DNA of 64,000 nt from Rhabditophanes sp. KR3021 (taxonomy: Eukaryota; Nematoda; Chromadorea; Rhabditida; Alloionematidae). The notes under the pieces are model-generated. The model did no database searches and was not told the origin of the DNA. It saw only the letters and a program-made list of their open reading frames with translations. Below are positions 25,308 through 40,800 of the stretch, one piece after another; the first letter of the stretch is position 1; each line of letters begins with the position of its first letter. The position numbers and the translations under genes are program-made. The stretch covers positions 8,122,001 to 8,186,000 of the forward strand of contig CAUJLY010000006.1 of the NCBI GenBank assembly GCA_963281155.1, read 5' to 3'.

Positions 25308-26599
25308 GTTTTCTATAAAGGAAGACAGTAAATTTTATGCTAAAATATTTATTTAACTTTATTCAAATTAACTTTTTAATAAAACAAAAGTTAGATTTCA
25401 TTAACAAAGAAATGGAATGAGAAAGAAAGTTGGCTGCAATTGCTTTTCACTCTATACTTTATATAATCAAGGCACATTATAACCACTACCGAAGGTCAAA
25501 TATTAAATGTTTTGCAATTTTGGATGTCTCATGGTTCATCAAAAACTAGTAAAGGAAATATCATCGCGTATATTATTTGCCCATTCCTTATCAAAAAATA
25601 TGTTGTATCTACTTATTACGTCAATCTTTTCTTTTTCTCCGATACTTATTTACACGCTTTTATGTGTGTGATTTTTTGGTAGAATTATTGTTATTGTATG
25701 CTAACATGAAGTATTCTGTCAAAAAATATTACCTTTCATTTAATAAACGAGTTTAAAGGGGCGACATAAGTTTAAAGCGTACATCAGCAAACTAATTACC
25801 AGAGAGACATTGAATAGTAAATCTAAAAAATGCATTTTGATGAATTTTAACGCCGTGACGTTATCATTTACGCAAGCATTGTGTCAATAGTAAATATCTT
25901 TGATTTGCTTATTGGAATCTCAAAAGGTCAATTTCTTGCAAAGGAAATTGTTGTGTGGCTTTTTCTTTTTCAACACAAAAATGATTCCTATAAGTTTGAT
26001 CAACAAGCTGTGTCTGCCGAATTGTTCCAGTACGAACATATAAATATATTTATATTGAAATAAACTGTTTGCTAAATGATGACTCAGAAAAACCCAATAT
26101 TTATAACCTCTCTTTTAAACTTCCTTTTTATGAATGACAAGATATTAAAAGTAAAAGAGCTCTTCATTTGTTGAAGAAATTACGTTAAAACTTTTCATCA
26201 ACCTAATTGTACAGACACTCGAGGACAAAGCTCATCTTGTCATTAAATTTTCAATCATACCAAAAGAAGGGAGTATTGAAGTGTACGTAATATGCCAGAT
26301 TTCCTTCCAAATGACAACAAAAGCAATAACTATGTGTTTATTAATATATAACATATATAAATATAAACCCTTCTCTTAATACAAATTTATGTTAAAAATC
26401 GAAATTCAAAACACCCCGTAATTGTAATAGCAATATAAGGCGCTCCAAACCCTTTTTCTTGAGCTTACACAGAAATTAATATCTATCTAATTAGGGATGA
26501 TAGGCAAAAAATTAAATATATAAATGGATTCTTTGTAAAAAGTGTATATGTTTGCCCGTTCTAGAAAGTGTGTATATGTAGGTGTATGAAGGTACAATC
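25308..26599. other. Intergenic region, DB gene promoter and apyrase 3' UTR
   Basis: About 1.3 kb. Beyond the TATA box at 25457-25465 I see only chance frames (for example 25881..26063). Confidence 0.5.
25457..25465 (-). promoter_or_regulatory. TATA box of the DB-module gene
   Basis: On the minus strand TATATAAAG, 150 bases upstream of the ATG at 25307. Confidence 0.5.
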
Positions 26600-28157
26600 C
26601 TAATTGTTTGCAACAAATGTTTCGAAGTATGTCTTGAGTAAATTGTAGGAGGCTCCTAAGGCCCATGACATTTCCATTCCTCTTAATTTTTTGGCTAGCT
26701 ATAAATAGAAAAGAAAATTAGTTTTTTGCCAATCAAATGAAAAGTAATAAACATACATAAATTTGCTTCTCATTATTTAACCCATAACCGTAATGGAGCA
26801 AAGTGTAAATATAAGTCAAATCCTGACACTGCCATGGTTTCCAATGTTCGGGACCTAATTCTGAAGTAGACAATTGACAGGCTTTAATAGCGGCAGCTTT
26901 ATAATCTGACACCTTGATGTACCCACCTAATTGTCTTTCACTAGCGGGAATAATTTTTGCTTGTATTCCACGGTCGTAAAAATAAGAAAAGCCATAAATA
27001 TCCTTTTCATTCATCTCAGGCATCTTTTTCACCTTTGTTACTTCCTTTACATACTTAAGTGACATCTTCAAACAATTTTCAAATGACCCATCAGCAACAC
27101 CTTCGATTTGCCACTTAGTTGAACCATACTCCCAGTCATAAATCTTCATCGATGCCGGAAAACAATATGTCTTCAAGTTTAAGTCTTCAGAACCGGAATG
27201 CAATTGTGAAATACCTAATCTAGCGGCGACTAATCCGTTACCAAGATAACTATGTGAATATAGTAACATTTCCTTGTTGAAAAAGCTTGTCTTAAATGAA
27301 TAATCTTCCATCTCATCTTCATGTCCTTCAAAGACGGCTTTATTCTTGGGCAAAAAGGTTAATTGAGTCGAGCCGCCGCCTAAGTCCATAGCTGCAGCCG
27401 TGGAGTTTATATCCATTTTAGGGAGCGATTCGGTATCCGCGTTGAAAACAATTCCCGGGACTCTGTTTGTAAGTATATTGAGAGTAAACCATGCAAATAC
27501 ACCTTCATGTACACCAGGCATTATTCCGATAGCTTCATTGAACATTAGAAATCCATTCTTGGATATTTCATCGGACACGGATGCTAGAATATTTTCGGCT
27601 TGATTATTTTTGAGAAGTCTTAAACCAGCAGTAGCTTTTAATGTTACAGGAGTTGATTGCCATAAATTCTCAGGAATAACATCTTTCGCTTTGTTAATTA
27701 AGACTCTAACTTTGGCTGCAGCCTCATCTGGAGCATCAGCAAAAGCTGAAAGACCAGGTTTGACTTCGAGGAATGTTTCGGACTCAATTCTAAAAGCATT
27801 TGGATTGACATCGGTACCATTATGTATGGAATGAAACAGATGTAATCTCGTGCCTGTAGAACCTGCATCTATCACAGCAGCATAGAAACTAATTGCAGCG
27901 GTATCATGTGCAGCATTGTTGCTATATAAATTGTATAGACGTGCTTCGTTTTGTTTTAGATGGATATTGCAATTAGTTTGCTGTATTTGCTGCGGAACTC
28001 TTTTTTCAGAACTGTTTGTTGTTTGGAGATTTACAGTTGGCTGAAATACATATAAGGCCACTAATAATACCACTATGAAGCAAACAAAATTTAGAATTGT
28101 TGCAGGGCCTAGACCAGCTTTCATTAAAGAGACAAAGTTTTTTGTCGACGAACTCAT
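26600..28157 (-). CDS. uda-1: ENTPD5/6-type nucleoside diphosphatase (apyrase)
   Basis: Two exons, 28157..26757 and 26698..26600, with a 58-nt intron in phase 0; 499 residues. An N-terminal signal anchor (about residues 18-42, core ILNFVCFIVVLLVALYVF) makes it a type II membrane or secreted enzyme of the ER/Golgi lumen. All GDA1/CD39 apyrase-conserved regions are visible: DAGSTGTR, KATAGLRLL, GVHEGVFAWFTLN with its catalytic Glu, MDLGGGSTQ, and, completed by the last exon, EMSWALGASYN. The closest family is ENTPD5/ENTPD6 and C. elegans UDA-1, which hydrolyse UDP/GDP left by glycosyltransferases so that nucleotide-sugar exchange continues. The start is the ATG opening the signal anchor; the open frame extends 18 codons further 5' but without an ATG there. 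Confidence 0.9.
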
Positions 28158-30819
28158 GATTGTTTTTCCAGGTAGAGAGTTAGTAGGATGTTTGGAAAAC
28201 AATAATACCACTCCAGTTTTCTATATAATTGAATTGAGAAAATAATAATTAATTGGTATAGGTTGGAATGATAAAATCCTATCAAAGCATTTTCCGAGAC
28301 CCTCTAAAATAATCAAAGGATGATAAAAGCCTATCTTAATAATTACGCAAAAATAAGCATGACAAGTAAATGTGATATTTATACTACAGTGATTACTTTT
28401 TAAACGACGACAGATACGACTTTTTTGTAGACAAAAATTGTGTTTGAATATATCTATGCTCATTTGATTGAGAATATATATGCATTCTCATCAAAAATAT
28501 ATAATTATTAGATAACCTCTGACGCAAAGCCAAAAATTGAAAGATAAAACTGTTCTAATACAATGCTAATAGGTAGTTAGGTAGTGTATAAAGATTGCGT
28601 CAATGTGGCACATGATTGTTGATAAGAATACAAAAACTTAAAAGTAGCTGTTATTATTTTTATTAAAATAATGAGTGTTAAAAAAGGGCAAGAAGAGCGT
28701 TATCAAAAATGTAATAAAATGCATATTTTTGAAAGATTAAGTCTATATTAAATGTACTCATATCTGATACAGCACAAAATAACAGACAATAATATTATCG
28801 CTAAAGGGCGATGTAATTAGCATACATTTCAAAATGTGTTACGTATTCATATTACTACATTTCACAACCCTATACCAACTTTGCGCGAATTTTAAATACC
28901 CACATCATCTTGGATGGAATCTATTAATAACACAAATATGTGTTTAGTCTAAGTCAGTACGTGTGTATATGTGAGGAAAATCAGATCATTGTTGCACAAA
29001 AAAGCAATCACAAATATGATAGATAATGTAATTGTCAAACTTATTAACTTTATCAAATAGAAAAGCAATGACTATCATATAGTCAAGTTTACATAGTATT
29101 TTTCCTGGTTCCACAAAGATAAACACTTGAATCAAAAATAATAAATAGATATATTTATTAAAGCAATTTATGATTAGGAAATGTTAAAATGGTAGTTTAA
29201 ACATAATGAACAAAAATCAAAATGTGGGACTCATTGTGGAAATATATAATAATACGTGCTGAATGCATTCAAATACGATTCACAACCCGACCTAAAGGCT
29301 TTAGTCTTTTTAATAAACCATATTTCGAGGTTTATTTACAATTTACTTGATCGTTGTATGGTCTAAAAAATTGAAAGCCTTTGATTAAATTGCTTTAATT
29401 GTGTAGAATATGTTACTTAATTGTTCTAAATTATTTTTAGAATACTCAAGACAAATTGACGTTACCAAATCAAGTAAAAAAGTAATATCTGATAAGGGAG
29501 AATTTTTAAGCATATCAAATTGATGATTTTTATTGTATGCATACGTTTAATGCTGACGACAACAATTTGGTAAAAGTCAAGTTTTAAAGAATGTTAATCT
29601 TCTATAAATACCATTATCTGCATAAATAATATGTATCATCAATAAAGAGCAACTTTTTATGTAGGAATTTCGATCTAATCTTTACTAATTTTTGATAAAA
29701 AATGGCAAACATTGTCAACAAAAGTATATGATTATTTATTTACTTGCCAATATAGCATCTTCTTTTAATGTACTTTTAAACACTTAAATGTTTCATTATA
29801 CTATTCATTTTTGAATTCACACACCACTAGTTGACATATTTTTAGTCACCACCAATACAACCACAATGAAATCGAGTTTAAAATATTACACATGTGAAAG
29901 TTGTTCCATTAATTAAAATGACTTGACAGGGATGTCAATTTAATTAGAGAAGGAAAATAATATTAAATATGTGCGCCATCTCTTTTATTTCTATTGTCAT
30001 AATTAGCAAGGCTAAACAAACCAAATACAATTTCGAATATACAGATGTGCACAATTTCAAATATCTTAGAAAAGGAGTTGATTGGTAATACTTTATAGTA
30101 AAGTGTCAACATTTCAATGAATAATATGTTGTAATCTGATATGGCTGACATAAGTAAGAAAATGAGATCGAGAGAATTGATAGTTTGATCCTTAACTATA
30201 AATCAATTATAAATTAATTGCAAGTTGATGGCAAGTTGATTGTAATTTGATTACAAGTTGGTAATAAGTTAACTGTAAATTAATTATTAACTAATTTTTA
30301 GTGTAAATACTTGTTTGTGATGAAATGTGAAAGTTTCGACATTATTTACTACTCGAACTTTTCTCACAAAATGTGATCCCTTTAAAAATTAGTATGCGGC
30401 GGGATGGTGAGCCGATGCTGTTTTGTAAAATTTGAATGAACTAGGAATATGTTATATCCTTCAAACAAGATATACATATTGTATGAACAATTTTATTTAT
30501 TTTTACGCACAAATACTTTTGTCCACCTTAACGATAAAAATCATTGGATGTGTAAACGAGTGTGCGGATATATCTTTGTTTAGAAGATAAGAAACACATA
30601 ATATAATATATCTATCCGCAGTACTACAACCACTCCCTGAACAATATATATTGTATTTTGGATTGAAAAGAAGGAACGGATTGGTCGGTTGTTTAAGAAG
30701 ATGAATGCGTACTCTCTCCTATGGAGATCGACCTATTTCGGACGGTGTGGTGTGGGTGAGTAGAGAGTTTTCGGTCGACAGATTAGGGATAATAATAATG
30801 TCCACCACTTATTATTGCC
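28158..30819. other. Divergent intergenic region between apyrase and CPG4-like genes
   Basis: 2.7 kb between divergently transcribed genes, expected to hold both promoters. It contains an 11-bp periodic repeat (30199-30297) and, near 30.66-30.79 kb, a GC-richer block just upstream of the plus-strand gene. No coding region found. Confidence 0.5.
30199..30297. repeat. Degenerate 11-bp tandem repeat, about 8-9 units
   Basis: Successive 11-base units from 30199 include TAAATCAATTA, TAAATTAATTG, CAAGTTGATGG, CAAGTTGATTG, TAATTTGATTA, CAAGTTGGTAA, TAAGTTAACTG and TAAATTAATTA, following roughly YAARTTRATTR. The period is close to one DNA helical turn. Confidence 0.7.
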
Positions 30820-31856
30820 ATGCTTGCAGATCGTAATTCCCCGGTACCTCAGTATTATCATTACAGTGAATCTTCTCCCTCAGGATACCTAAACTATAAA
30901 CAAAAGCAGAAGCGAAGTAAGACAAAGTCCTTCGTCAAGCTAATTTATGCGTCCGGTGTTTTGACTGTTTTAATATTCACAATATGGTTTGCTTTCTATT
31001 ACCACTATTATCTTTCGACTTTGCCCGAACAAACCGAAGTCAGTGTTGATCCTGTCGACCATGTGTATAAAAGAATTAAAAGAGACTTTATGTTTGTTAG
31101 TGATAAAAATAAAACAGATCCAAATTGTTTTCAGGTAAGCTTTTAATCTCGTTGAATAAATATACTAATATCGTTGTTTATCTTCATTTCATATCAAAAT
31201 TTATTTTTTAGAATTGCAACGATGAATGGAAAGATGGTTTTGAAAAAACGTTCAGTATAAATCATACAGAATTTTATGACTTTCCTTTTCACCCTACTTT
31301 ACTTGATTATTCCAATTTCCTAAAGTATTGTGAATTAGCTGACAATCAAACAAATTGCTTTATCAATAGATGTGATGATCAATCAGCAGACCGAGTTTTT
31401 TCTCCGTCAAATTTTGTATGTCAATTTAAAAGAAAGGAGTTTGTGTTAGCTAGACCATGTCTTGAAGAAACGGAACCACTAACATTTTTAAAATGTGATC
31501 AAGAATGCCACCAACTTGCCTTAAAAGATCTTAAAATATCAAAACGCGAAGAAAACGGCAAAGTTTTTTCCAGCAATGACTTAGATCAATACGAACGTGA
31601 ACTAAATTTATTATGTAGTTTTCAAGAATGTTACAAAACATGCCATCAAGAAATCGTCAGGGAAGTATGTTCACCAGCCCTTTCCAATACCGTCTTCACA
31701 TTAATAAATCAGTACATAAAATGGCATGCAACTGACATTTACGATTGGCACATATTAACTGACAAATTGCAACGATTGCCGATGAGTTGCTTAAAGTTGA
31801 CAGGATATACTCCACAATCCAAAAGTGTCGCAAAATTAATTACATCAAACTCTTAA
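30820..31856 (+). CDS. Type II membrane protein with CPG4-like cysteine domain
   Basis: Exons 30820..31134 and 31212..31856, phase 0, 77-nt intron; 319 residues. There is a cytoplasmic N-terminus of about 40 residues with a basic KQKQKRSKTK patch, one signal-anchor helix (about 42-64), and a long extracellular or luminal part with 14 or so cysteines. The C-terminal half contains the alternating patterns CLEETEPLTFLKCDQECHQLA and LLCSFQECYKTCHQEIVREVC, resembling the nematode CPG4 (chondroitin proteoglycan 4) domain found in many secreted or membrane nematode proteins. A dibasic KRIKR follows the helix, so shedding is possible. Function unknown; proteoglycan attachment sites are not evident. 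A short upstream ORF (30798..30836) overlaps the start codon in another frame. Confidence 0.75.
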
Positions 31857-33864
<2,008 letters not shown>

Positions 33865-36777
33865 CATGGTCCACCAATTTACACTTAAACGAACAACCAA
33901 TGAATTTTGACGCTGCCGCAATTGTAATCTTCTTTCGAAACTTTCTTTTAACCTTCCATAGAATGTATCAAGTATATCTTGATGAAATCGCCTATTATTG
34001 TTAGAAATGAATATTTATTATGACGATACTTGGAATGTAGTAAATATGTTTAGCTTTATTCTGTATTCAATGATGTCCTCTCTAGACAATCCAAATAGAA
34101 ATTTCCAAAGCCAATTAACAAAAAGAAAAATGGTCACACATACATCTATATATAAATTCTCCGAGTGCCAAGTTTTATTGAATATTATTTAATTTAATTA
34201 GAATCTTCATTCTATTTCTACCCTTTCTTATTCGATATTTTTTGAGTAATCTTTTTAATTGAAAGTATTGTATTTTTGTAAATATTAATCACATTTAATG
34301 TTTTAATAACAACTTTGGCTTTTATATACACAATAATTATTATAATAAGTATACATGATGCCTTTCTTTTTTTTAAATAAATTAAATTTTTTGAATCTCT
34401 TTTGTGGGGAATGAAACTTATTTCCCCGCCGCTGAAAATATGATCAGTGCATTTATGTAAGCAAAACCGTTTGTAGAAATAAATGCCAAAATTAGTGATG
34501 GGTTTACAATAAAATCCAGAAAACAAGATCGACCATCATGATAGCAGCAAGTATAACTGTTAACGAGAAGGGAGCAGGCAAGGATGTTTTATTAAGGGAA
34601 GGGGTGCATATATAATAACTAAGACGTAAGAAATATGCATATAGTAGTATGTGGATTTGGGAGAACCCTTAGCAAAAACTCAAATCTGTAATATCAGAAA
34701 CATTATAGTTAAACGGTGATGTTATATAACACAAATCCTTTAATTACTCAAATTTTAATCGGTAAACAATCTCCTTGTACTTTGGTGATGATAAATTTAG
34801 TTATGCAAAGGCAATTTATGAAAATTTTCTAGGACACATGAATATCCGCAATTTGTTTGCAGATGTTATACTTTTGACTTACTTTTGAATGCCTTTTCAC
34901 AAAGAATCAGTGATTGAAATTTGAAAACTAGGAAACATTAAAGAAACCGATAAATGCCACATTAGTTTATAATTTTATCTAATGTTTTAAACTAAAAAGA
35001 TAAAATTAGACACAAAAATTCAGAAATTACCTCCTGCTCTTTATAGCAATTGAACGCAAAATATAACAAGAACATTATGATTTTATTATTAAATGGATCT
35101 GTTATACAATAAAATACTCACAGAAGGATAACCATTGCATCTTTTATGATAATCACTCTCATAATTGCCTATAGATACCAGTAATCCCAGAATACTTATC
35201 TGTAAATGAAATGTATTTTGCGACTACATTATCTACCAATCTTTGCAAGAATTAACTTTGAGACCGTAGTTGGAACAGAACTCTATTGAAGATGTAAAAC
35301 AACAGATTCTTGTTTACTTCAATTGTTGAAACTTAAAAAACAATTACATCAACATACTAAATTTGAAATTACAAATTACAAAATATTTACATTATTTGTT
35401 TCACGTCTATTCTGAAAAAACTGATTTTAAATATTCTATTTTGACGATTTGAGACAATTGTCCGTTTTCTTCGTAATTTAAATGTTAAGAAGAACCAAAT
35501 CAAAAAATTGATACATACTTAACTTTTGAATTTTGGTTGATGCCAATTAATTTAATCCAAAAACAAGTATTGAAAGTAATTATTACATATTGTTGTGGCC
35601 TGATTGAATCATAATTATGTTTAATTATATGATTTAATAATCAAAGCATACACTCATTTGCTAATAAACAATTTCGTCAAAACATATTTTTTCCTTTTTT
35701 AAATAGTTATTAATACGCAATTAATTTATTAAATGTTATTTTAATGTATTAAGGAAGATTGCACAGCCAATTATTTGGACAAGATACAAATCTACGGAGA
35801 AAAATTATTTTGAAAATAAGCAGTTACCTTTGCAGATGGATCTATAAAATTATTTTATTAAATCAAAGGAATAATTTTGACTTAACTCTGTCACATGAGA
35901 CATTCTAATTGTTTTATTCCAATGATCTTTAATAGCTTTTATGTTATTTCATGATTATTAACTATGAATCTTTTTGAATTACACAAGGTTATTACTTCAA
36001 AAATACTTATAATATTGAACACAAATAAAAATGTGTTAATTTTATAAAGTACAAAATTGAAAATACCATCTTGCTAAAAAAATGGTTATCAAATCAAATC
36101 TATATCAGAATAAATAAAATTTCAGACAGACATCCTTTTATTAATTCAATTTAATCAAGTGATATTTTTATACGACATGATATGTTTTGTAAATAATATA
36201 ATTACTTGGTGTTTTCATTAGTATTAATTTTGGTTGTTCTTCTCACGTTCTCACATATACACATGATTGTATTCGTCGTATTTGAATGATGCTTATGATG
36301 AATCGTACAAGATTTTTTAATGCTCTAATTGTTGCAATATAGACATAAAGACCATGAATACAGACCTTTCTTGCAGCAGATACATATGTTGTGACGGTGT
36401 ATCTCTTTAAAGTATTAAAAAACCATCTCTTTGGTAAGATAGCTTGCAATCTCAAACCAACTAAATCTCTTTTCGATTTCCTCTTTTGTTAATGTATATT
36501 TAGACACTTTCTTATGCATAAAGGATGTTAATCGATTTTCATATTACGTTCATAAATAAATAAAAAGACATGCCAAATGAGTGTGTTTGAATTGTGAAAA
36601 CATCACACTCAAAGGTTCTACGAATACAAAGAAAAAAGTCAAGTGAGCGAGTCGAGTTAAATGCTGATATTTTGAATAGTTTTATGTTAAAAAACAGTCA
36701 ATAACGATAATAAAAAGATATCAAAGTGTGATACGATTAAATAATATATTGTGTTCAAAAGTGTCATCAGAGGCCAA
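33865..36777. other. Intergenic region between arf-6 and HMG-box gene
   Basis: 2.9 kb between convergent genes, holding both 3' UTRs. Open frames such as 34218..34526 and 36243..36455 are AT-rich and lack support. Confidence 0.5.
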
Positions 36778-37154
36778 TTATGATTGTGGTTTAGCTTTGT
36801 AAATGGCAATTTCTCTTTCGTAACGTTTTTTATCCTCAGCAGCAAGCTCTTCCCAGCGGACTTTATCTGTGAGTTTGTTCCAAGCAGCCCCAGCTAAACG
36901 TGCAACATCACATACATTCAATCCAGGTTTCGTAAGTTCAGCACGGTGTTCTGCAAGCCAGATCATATAAGCAGACTTTGCACGCTTTGGCTGTCCTTCT
37001 GGTTTAACCTATAATAATTAGAATATTCATTTACGAATCGAAATTTTAATTGGACTAATTAAAACATTTATATTAGACTTACCTTCTTGACTCTTTTGGT
37101 AACACCGCGTGAAGCAGCAGTTCCATCAGCATTGCTTTTACTTTGACGAGGCAT
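36778..37154 (-). CDS. Single HMG-box DNA-binding protein
   Basis: Exons 37154..37083 and 37008..36778, phase 0, 74-nt intron; 100 residues. A short N-terminus rich in Ser, Lys and Arg (MPRQSKSNADG) leads into one HMG box: PKRAKSAYMIWLAEHR (helix 1), DVARLAGAAWNKL (helix 2) and WEELAAEDKKRYEREIA (helix 3). The size and sequence type resemble C. elegans HMG-1.1 and insect HMG-D, abundant non-sequence-specific chromatin proteins that bend DNA, rather than HMGB1 (two boxes) or SSRP1. A TTATAG acceptor lies 12 bases before the ATG, fitting a trans-spliced or UTR-spliced leader. Confidence 0.92.
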
Positions 37155-37830
37155 GGTGAATTTAATCTATAATATAACAATTTTGAAATATTTAATATAT
37201 TAATTCGTCTATTTACATCTATTTGGAAAGATGAAAGTGTTTAAAAACGTTATTTAAAATAATATAATAATACGAATAAGTAAGGGCAAGTAGAGCCAAG
37301 CAAAAATTTGTATGGAGAGACGTTGAAAGGTACATTCATACTACTATCTTAATCAAGCTCGTTTTTATAGAAAGAGTAGTGTATTGGCGGGCTTGCAACA
37401 CACAGTGCGGTATTAAATACTGACATCGATGCAAACAAGCAAAGAGTAGTAGTGCAAAGGAGTTTTAGTCAGTAGTCGTATCTTCAAAGTTTATCGTCAT
37501 ACTACATATAAAATATATATAAATAAACATTTGGAATATCGCTGTTGTAATATAAATTTATATTAGAAATAAAGTGTTTGTATTACAGTTTTGTTCACAC
37601 TTTTCAAATTTATCCTTTAAATTAATTTAATTTATTCAATATGATGAACACCATTAGGTAATAAAATACAACAAAATAGGAAATATTACATTTGAACATG
37701 TCAGCTTGGTGTGATGAATGGTATATGTGTTTTTTGTTTTTGTTTGATCGGAAACACAAACTTATATGTTGATGATGAAAGAGATCAAGAATTTGGAACA
37801 ATTTACAAATTATATTATATTATTAATACT
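37155..37830. other. Spacer between HMG-box gene and scc-2
   Basis: About 0.7 kb, holding the HMG gene's promoter and the scc-2 3' UTR. Nothing else seen. Confidence 0.5.
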
Positions 37831-40800
37831 TTATTGATCAAAGGAATCTGATTGCGTTTGGGAGTCTGAATTTTCGACAGGAGAACTTTTGTACTCTTCT
37901 CCTTCGTCATCTAATTTATCCATAGTAAGGAGCATTGTGCGGAACGCTACGATGTCATTACAAAGCTGCATTTGGCCTGCCATTGTCTGTCTTTTCATCA
38001 TAGTTTCAGGATTTGCTTCTAAAATACAGGGCAATGGGTGATAGGTGCTAACATTCTTTCGAACCACCGGCTTTTCGTAAACTTTAGCTGATTCCGAGGG
38101 ACTATATTCTTTAACTTTGACGTCATTTAGTGAATAAATCTTCATCAGGAATAGTTTGAGGAAATGGAGTAGGATACAAGATTGGCTTTGCCTAATGAGC
38201 TCATAAAGAATTGTTTTGTCTTGTGGCAGGCGTCTATAAATATTTTCAGCAGTGAACTCAACATCCTCATCCAATGGACCATGGTGGAAGTGGTCTCTTT
38301 GTAGCAGTGATTGTTTGATATTTGATAGAATCTCATTACCATGTAGTGATATAATTTGGTCGGCCGTATGTATGACATAAAGGGGTTCATCGAGAACTTG
38401 ATAAGGATACATTGCTAAATTATCAGCAAAAAAGATCCATTCTTCTAGACTTAATTTTTCCTTGCTGTTGTCTGAGAATAAACGCAATGAAGCAGACAAA
38501 AAGCTTCTCCTTTGCTGACGATTGGAGCGCAAAAGAATATATAAGCCAGATAGCATAGCAACTCCATCATCACTATTTTTGGGGACATTAAAATCAGGAA
38601 TAAGTTGAGCTGTTCCTTGATCACATAATCGAATTCCTCTCACAATTGGGCATTTATTCTCTCTCGGCAGCATATTTTGCAAACGATAGGCCATTCTTAT
38701 ACCCAACGAAGTTTTGCTAGGTAACATACCAGCATATTTGGAATCAATTTCTTTGAGTACGTTTTCGATTCGGTATCTAATTTTGACTTGAGGATCCGTT
38801 GTCATTGCGATCAGGGTTGGGATGGAAGATCCAGGTGTAACAAGGCCTTGTTGTAAAGTTTGAAAAACTACTTGCGATGCACAAGTTCTTACTTCTTCAA
38901 TTGAATTAAAATAGCTGTTGAGGACCGAATTCCAATACAATTGGATTATAGAAGAACTAAGGCCAGCACAACCCAATTCCATTTCCTTCAAGTCTTCACC
39001 TTCATGTCCAGCTTGCCATTGAATAGCACTTTTGGCCATTTTTAAGTCTTCAGTCGACAAAAAAAGAGACAAATTTTGCAATGCTTGAGTTTTCAATTTC
39101 AAATATTCCTTGTCATTACTCGATAACAAGACTAAATACATATTTTTTGTATCGGTATGAGTCAAGTATTCCGAATGTTCAGAGGCAAAGTAACCCATCG
39201 ACATCAAAGCATTTAATCTAATCTCACCACTTGGATGTTTCAAAAAGGAAATCAAAATTTGATAGACAGTTTCTCGGAACAAATTAGGGTCTTTTAAACT
39301 CATTTTTGCTCCAATCTTTTCAACTAAGGACTTTGTTAATGTTCTTGACTTGTCTTCATCCGCCATTATTTCATCGAAGTTATATGACTTGCACATGATA
39401 CCTAGTGTGTACAATGATCTTAAGATGGCTGCTTTTGAGAAATTGTTAATGTTGCTAGAGTTGCTTTCAATGGCTTCTTTAACCTTAAGTAAGAATGAGA
39501 GATATTGCAGGAAAGTCGTCAAGATTAAAGGTTTTCGTTTGTGCCATTTTTTGTAAGCTGAACTCATGCATGCTAATGATGATGCAATAATCACCTTTCC
39601 ACCATCAGTAACCAATTCTTTTAATCTTTCTTCTAAAGCATCCAAGAAGGTCTCGGGTGGATAATCCATCAATGGTACAATCTTCTCTAGCATATTGGTT
39701 ACTTCTTTTAAGACTTGAAGTTCAGAAGCGGTGGATGCATTCATTGAAAGATAGGGAAGTAGTATCTCAGCGTGGTGGACTAATAACTCTGGTTTGACGG
39801 CACTGAAAATAGACAACGAAACCAAAACACCCATTAGCAAGGAGTGATTGGCCTTCTGCTTTGCTGCTTCGTCAAGAACAGTGCTGTTGGTTGTTGTGTC
39901 TGAAGCAATCTTTTGGTCAATTGTTAGAACAATATCAACTAAAGCATCTACGATTTGGCCACCAGTTTCAGAAAAGTCTTTGTCAACTTGTTTAAGAACT
40001 GTATTAAAAAGTAATTCCACATTCGGAATAATGCATTCTTTAGTGCACAATTCCATCGTCTTAGCCATTTCTTGAGCTCTCCTTTGGATTCCGTTACTGT
40101 CTGATATTGGTATAAACCAAAATCCTTCAAATGCTTCGATCACAAGTTTTCTGACTCCTTCCTCATCATTAATTCGTTTGATCATTGCACAGAAAATTGC
40201 CGGAATTTCAATAAGAGTGGAATCTTTTTCTATTATTTCCTTAAGTATTCTGATGACGCGTTTACGCACAGCTAGCGAAGAGTCTTTCATTCTTCCCATG
40301 AGCACTTCAAAATATTTATTTAAAAACTCAGGATGTGAAATCAAATACTTTCCAACCAAATCAATTGTAGCTTCACGGACGGCTGCATTCAAATCCATCA
40401 TCCGAGCTTGCACAGCACTATGAACTTCCGGAATCATCAAAACGTCATTATCAGCTTCGATAATCAAAGTTAAACATCTCATTGCCTTTGTTCTTAATCC
40501 AATTGTTGTTTCAAGATGAATTCCGTATAAAATGAAATTAAGGTATTTGTCAAATGATTGAACAAATGTCCTTTTTGAAGCCATATAACGAACACTCCAT
40601 TCAGCATCACTTTCTAACATTATCATACCATTTTTACTTGCATGGTTTAGTCTTTTTCTTAAACTCTTGCGATCAGATAGCAAAATCAGAAAATGCTTCA
40701 TATAATTAACTCTTTCTGTTAACTTTCCAAACTTCTTCTCAGCTTTACGGTGGTCCCTTTCCGATGTAACAGCCTCACTTTTCATTTTTTGATGGGCTTC

